From positions 1 to 8,310 of the forward strand of contig CANKXQ010000050.1 of NCBI GenBank assembly GCA_947487745.1: a stretch of 8,310 nt of DNA. Direction: 5' to 3'. The notes under the pieces were generated by a model, which had not been told where the DNA came from, searched no databases, and was given only the letters and a program-made list of their open reading frames with translations. The position numbers and the translations under genes are program-made. The stretch is from Spartobacteria bacterium (GTDB taxonomy: Bacteria > Verrucomicrobiota > Verrucomicrobiia > Chthoniobacterales > Terrimicrobiaceae). Positions 5,580 through 8,310 of this stretch are shown here, one piece after another (within the stretch, counting starts at the first letter, position 1; the number at the start of each line of letters is the position of its first letter).

Positions 5580-6929
5580 GGGCGTTTCGGTGTCGTCGTC
5601 CTCTTCCTCGCTGGACTTCTCTTTTTTGGGAGCCTTGGCTGTAACGAGGACTTTGTCGATGCGTTGACGATCCATGTCGATGACTTCGAACTCGAAGCGG
5701 TCCCAAGTAAATTTTTCTCCTTCGCGCGGGATGTGGCCGATCTGGTGGAGCAGGAAACCGCCGAGGGTCGAGTAGCGGTTGTCATCCTCTCCGGGCAGGT
5801 CTTCATCGATACCAAGGCTCGTTTTGGTTTCATCGATGTCGAGCATGGCATCGACGATCCAAGTGCCATCCTGCCGGAGCACGGCCTTGGGATCATGCCG
5901 CTGCTCACGCTCGGGGAGGTTGCCAACGATCGCCATCATGACATCGTTGAGGGTTACGATGCCTTGCAGTCCGCCGAATTCATCCACGACGAGCGCGATG
6001 TGTTTTCCACTTTTCTTGAACGCCTCGATGAGTTTGCCGGCGGGCATGGCCGTGGGCACATAGTTCGGCGGGGTAACGAGGGCGCGGAGTTCCACGCGGC
6101 CGGCGAGGGAGAGGTTCGCCCAGAGCGATTTGACACTCACCATGCCAACCACATTGTCGCGTGTGCCTTGATAGACTGGGAAATGCGAGTGCCCACTGCC
6201 TGCGATGCGGCGCCAATTTTCCTCATCCGGATCGTCGAGCGAGAGCCAAATCATGCGAGCGCGGGGGGTCATGAGATCGCCGGCCGTTTGCTCATCGAGC
6301 TCGAAAACGCCTTCGACCATGTCCTTTTCGGCCTTTTTGAAAATACCCGCGCTCAGACCCTCATCGATGAGCACGCGAACTTCCTCTTCTGATACGACGG
6401 ACTCCTTCGGCTTGCGGATGCCGAGAGCCGCCATGAGGAAATCGCTGGAGACATTGAGCAAATTCACCAACGGGGAAAAAAGCTTCGCCAGGCTGTTCAT
6501 TGGACGGGCGAGGGCCGAGGCGATGCGTTCGGGATTGTTCAGCGCGATGCGCTTCGGAACGAGTTCACCAATGATGACCGAGAGATAAGTGATCGAACCA
6601 ACAATAATCGTGAGCGCGATGGCCTCGGCGTAGGTTTCCAGAGCAGGAATTTTACGGACCGCAGCAGCCAGCCTATCCGAGATATTTGCACCACCGATGG
6701 CGCTGGCCAGCACCCCCACAAAGGTAATGCCCACCTGAACGGTGGAGAGAAACTTTCCCGGTGAATTGGCCAAGGAAAGGGCGAGTTTCGCGCCATTGGC
6801 GCCATCCTCCGCCATGCCTTTCAGGCGAGCCTTCCGTGATGTGACAACAGCGATTTCGGCCATGGCAAACAGGCCGTTCGCAAAGAGCAGTAGGAAGATA
6901 AAGGTGATTTCAAGAGTCAGGGACGACAT
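5568..6929 (-). CDS. CNNM / HlyC-CorC family membrane protein (DUF21, two CBS domains, CorC_HlyC)
   Basis: The 453-residue protein shows the full four-part architecture. A DUF21/CNNM membrane domain (about 5-175) has hydrophobic segments near 8-30, 62-82 and 102-125 and the motifs 'NGLFAMAEIAVVTSRKARL' and 'GELVPKRIAL'. A CBS pair follows (about 215-335), beginning 'DLMTPRARMIWL' with a second unit ending 'DEFGGLQGIVTLNDVMMAIVG'. A CorC_HlyC domain closes the fold (about 348-430; 'TWIVDAMLDIDE', 'STLGGFLLHQIGHIPREGE'). Proteins of this layout are inner-membrane Mg2+/Co2+ transporters or efflux factors regulated by nucleotide binding to the CBS pair. The old name 'hemolysin' is misleading. The tail (about 434-453) is a lysine patch followed by a very acidic stretch, presumably disordered. 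The ATG at 6929 places the first helix correctly but has no Shine-Dalgarno sequence. Its stop lies nine bases from the folD stop, facing it. Confidence 0.94.
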   Translation of the reverse strand: MSSLTLEITFIFLLLFANGLFAMAEIAVVTSRKARLKGMAEDGANGAKLALSLANSPGKFLSTVQVGITFVGVLASAIGGANISDRLAAAVRKIPALETYAEAIALTIIVGSITYLSVIIGELVPKRIALNNPERIASALARPMNSLAKLFSPLVNLLNVSSDFLMAALGIRKPKESVVSEEEVRVLIDEGLSAGIFKKAEKDMVEGVFELDEQTAGDLMTPRARMIWLSLDDPDEENWRRIAGSGHSHFPVYQGTRDNVVGMVSVKSLWANLSLAGRVELRALVTPPNYVPTAMPAGKLIEAFKKSGKHIALVVDEFGGLQGIVTLNDVMMAIVGNLPEREQRHDPKAVLRQDGTWIVDAMLDIDETKTSLGIDEDLPGEDDNRYSTLGGFLLHQIGHIPREGEKFTWDRFEFEVIDMDRQRIDKVLVTAKAPKKEKSSEEEDDDTETPGED

Positions 6930-7028
6930 ATTCGGTAAACGGGAAACCTATCCGACAACACGCGCAGGCGCAAATAGGAACATTTTTAGGAAGCGGGAAC
7001 TGTGCCTGGTCGCCAAAGCATATTACCC

Positions 7029-7057
7029 TTGAAAACATGCGGTTCCCGGACTTTGAT
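7029..7057 (+). promoter_or_regulatory. Possible sigma70-type promoter for the repeat-protein gene
   Basis: TTGAAA (7029-7034, five of six bases match TTGACA) is followed after 17 bases by TTTGAT (7052-7057, four of six match TATAAT). Initiation would fall near 7064, leaving a leader of about 18 bases before the ATG at 7082. The rest of the 152-base divergent gap (6930-7081) shows no RNA gene or short coding region that I can support. No clear promoter for the minus-strand gene stands out. Confidence 0.33.
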
Positions 7058-7081
7058 TTGGACTCCGCGTTTTCATCCGCC

Positions 7082-8310
7082 ATGAAAAAAACCCTTGTCT
7101 TTGTTTTATTTTGCGCAGCTGGCTTTTGCGCAGGCTATCTGGCGGGTGTTCCGTTTTTTAAATCTCCCTTGAGGGCGTCAGAAACTCCGCTTCGTGGCGA
7201 TATGGAGCGGATCAAAGAAAATCGAGCAGAATTTGTTTCCTTGGCATCACGGGATAACGAACCCCAAGCGACGACAAAGACCATCAAAACGACACCCCCC
7301 GAACCCGCTTTGCCTTCAAATCCGGTGCGCGGAATCGAAAAACTCACGCTGCCCGAAGTTCAAGCCCGCTTGCAGGAAATGAATGGCATGCTCGCAACCG
7401 CCGAGACAGACGAGTTGGAGCAAAATCTGGTTGCCCGCTGGTCGAAGCTCGACCCGATTGGCGCGGCCGAGTTTGCCGCCGATGCGGTTGCGCAAGGAGG
7501 CAATCCCCGTCTTTTGCAAACGGCTACCAATGCTTGGGCAAAAACCGACCCCGTTGGTGCGGCGCAGTGGGCAGCGACCCTTGACTCTCCCCTCGCGAGG
7601 GATACTGCGCTTGGGCAGATTTTTGGCACCTGGTCCTCGACCAATCCCGCCCAAGCGGCCAGTGCGATCGCCACACTCCCGATGGGATCGGCTCAGACGG
7701 TTGCGACCTCCGCCGTTGCCCGAAATTTTGCCAAGGAAAACTTAAACGCCGCCCTGCAATGGGCCGAAGGACTTGCCGGTCCTGTGCAACTGGCTGCCAC
7801 ACGCGAGATCGTCAATCTATGGTCCACCTCGAATCCCGAGGCCACGGGTGCCTGGATCATGCGGCAAGGCTCGCAGCAACTTCGCAGCGAGGCACTCCGC
7901 CAGCTTGCGGGAAACTGGGTGTCGCGCGATCCCGGCGCGGCCATCGATTATGCCCAGACGATTGCCGATGTCGGCCTGCGCAATGGTTTTGTCCAGTCCG
8001 CCATGCAAAGATTTTCCAGCATGGATCCCGTGGCAGCCGCAGATTGGCTGTCGAGCGATGCCGCAAAGCCCCACGCGTCTTCATTGGTGGGGAGCGTGTC
8101 GTCTCGCTGGGCCGCCTTCGACCCCGGCTCGGCTGCTGGCTGGGCTTCATCCATCACAGACAGCGCGCTCCGCAACAAAGCGCTCTCGGCCGTTTCGACA
8201 TCATGGAGCCAAGCCAGCCCCGATCAAGCTGCTCAGTGGGTTGGTTCAATCAAGGATGCGCAGTCGAGGGATGTCGCCACTGCGGCTTTCAGCGTGGAAT
8301 TAGCCAAAGC
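7082..8310 (+). CDS. Secreted or anchored protein of tandem 32-residue W-x4-DP repeats, C-terminus beyond window
   Basis: The 409 codons visible run off the right edge without a stop. I do not recognise a named family. Residues 1-22 are a signal peptide or single membrane anchor (KK, then a hydrophobic core to about 22); no standard lipobox precedes Cys11 or Cys16. Residues 30-85 are polar and Thr/Pro-rich, probably a flexible linker. From residue 88 the protein is helical. From residue 120 it consists of regular repeats anchored at Trp120, Trp152, Trp184, Phe216, Trp247, Trp279, Phe311, Trp343 and Trp375. The typical unit is W-[AS]-x-x-[DN]-P-x-x-A-A-x-W-A, a loop, then a second helix leading to the next Trp. 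The pattern predicts an alpha-solenoid of helix pairs, usually a protein-binding scaffold. No catalytic motif is visible. ATG 7082 has no Shine-Dalgarno sequence, but the KK-hydrophobic N-terminus supports it. From memory, similar repeats are frequent in Verrucomicrobiota. Confidence 0.85.
   Translation, partial: MKKTLVFVLFCAAGFCAGYLAGVPFFKSPLRASETPLRGDMERIKENRAEFVSLASRDNEPQATTKTIKTTPPEPALPSNPVRGIEKLTLPEVQARLQEMNGMLATAETDELEQNLVARWSKLDPIGAAEFAADAVAQGGNPRLLQTATNAWAKTDPVGAAQWAATLDSPLARDTALGQIFGTWSSTNPAQAASAIATLPMGSAQTVATSAVARNFAKENLNAALQWAEGLAGPVQLAATREIVNLWSTSNPEATGAWIMRQGSQQLRSEALRQLAGNWVSRDPGAAIDYAQTIADVGLRNGFVQSAMQRFSSMDPVAAADWLSSDAAKPHASSLVGSVSSRWAAFDPGSAAGWASSITDSALRNKALSAVSTSWSQASPDQAAQWVGSIKDAQSRDVATAAFSVELAK
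7439..8310 (+). repeat. Eight complete and one partial 32-codon (96-base) coding repeats
   Basis: Anchor residues fall at protein positions 120, 152, 184, 216, 247, 279, 311, 343 and 375, so seven of the eight intervals are exactly 32 residues and one (216 to 247) is 31. Six anchors are followed by x3-[DN]-P, one by x3-S-P, one (Phe216) by A-K-E-N-L, and the anchor itself is Phe twice. The repeat is clear in protein but strongly diverged in DNA, so it reflects old duplication under structural constraint, not recent slippage. The next anchor would be at residue 407, where the frame reads Leu in 'VELAK', similar to the degenerate 'NFAKEN' unit. Confidence 0.85.

Noticed and set aside
5664..6392. 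Plus-strand open frame of 242 codons opposite the CNNM gene
   Set aside because: It is the antisense of the CBS and CorC domains; the minus-strand protein is complete and recognisable.
7773..8303. Plus-strand open frame of 176 codons inside the repeat-protein gene
   Set aside because: It is a shifted frame across the 96-base repeats, and such repeats readily keep alternative frames open. The main frame has the signal peptide and regular anchors.
7439..8310. Satellite DNA or CRISPR-like array with 96-base period
   Set aside because: The periodicity is in the protein only. The DNA units are highly diverged, and there are no identical repeats or spacers.

Overview
The window looks like a GC-rich chromosome segment from a Gram-negative-type bacterium, most likely a member of the Verrucomicrobiota. 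The evidence is a bacterial metallophosphoesterase of the YmdB/TIGR00282 family next to folD, a DUF374 acyltransferase of the kind found in outer-membrane bacteria, mostly weak or absent Shine-Dalgarno sequences, and a secreted or anchored protein made of 32-residue 'W-x4-DP-x2-AA' repeats. From memory, such repeats are common and mostly unnamed in Verrucomicrobiota. The assignment is an inference; there is no rRNA or other marker here to confirm it. I see no phage, transposon, CRISPR or tRNA features.

Layout. (1) 807 to the left edge, minus strand: 5' part of an exported N-acetylmuramoyl-L-alanine amidase (Amidase_3), cut by the window. (2) 856-5558, plus strand: a tight five-gene run, probably one transcription unit: YmdB-like metallophosphoesterase, MATE efflux transporter, inositol-monophosphatase-like phosphatase, DUF374 lysophospholipid acyltransferase-like protein, and folD. 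Its last two junctions overlap by 4 and 14 bases. A GC hairpin plus T-run at the MATE/phosphatase junction may thin transcription partway. (3) 6929-5568, minus strand: a CNNM/HlyC-CorC-type membrane protein converging on folD, with only 9 bases between the stop codons and a long imperfect hairpin spanning both gene ends. (4) 7082 to the right edge, plus strand: an N-terminally anchored or secreted repeat protein, cut by the window, divergent from the CNNM gene across a 152-base gap.

The genes are mostly envelope and housekeeping functions: peptidoglycan cleavage, drug or metabolite export, phospholipid/lipid A-type acyl transfer, one-carbon folate metabolism and Mg/Co-type ion handling. Nothing in the sequence ties them into a single pathway. 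The least explained item is the repeat protein at the right end: eight complete units and the start of a ninth, whose anchor residues are spaced 32 residues apart in all but one case (31), with no catalytic motif visible in the part present.
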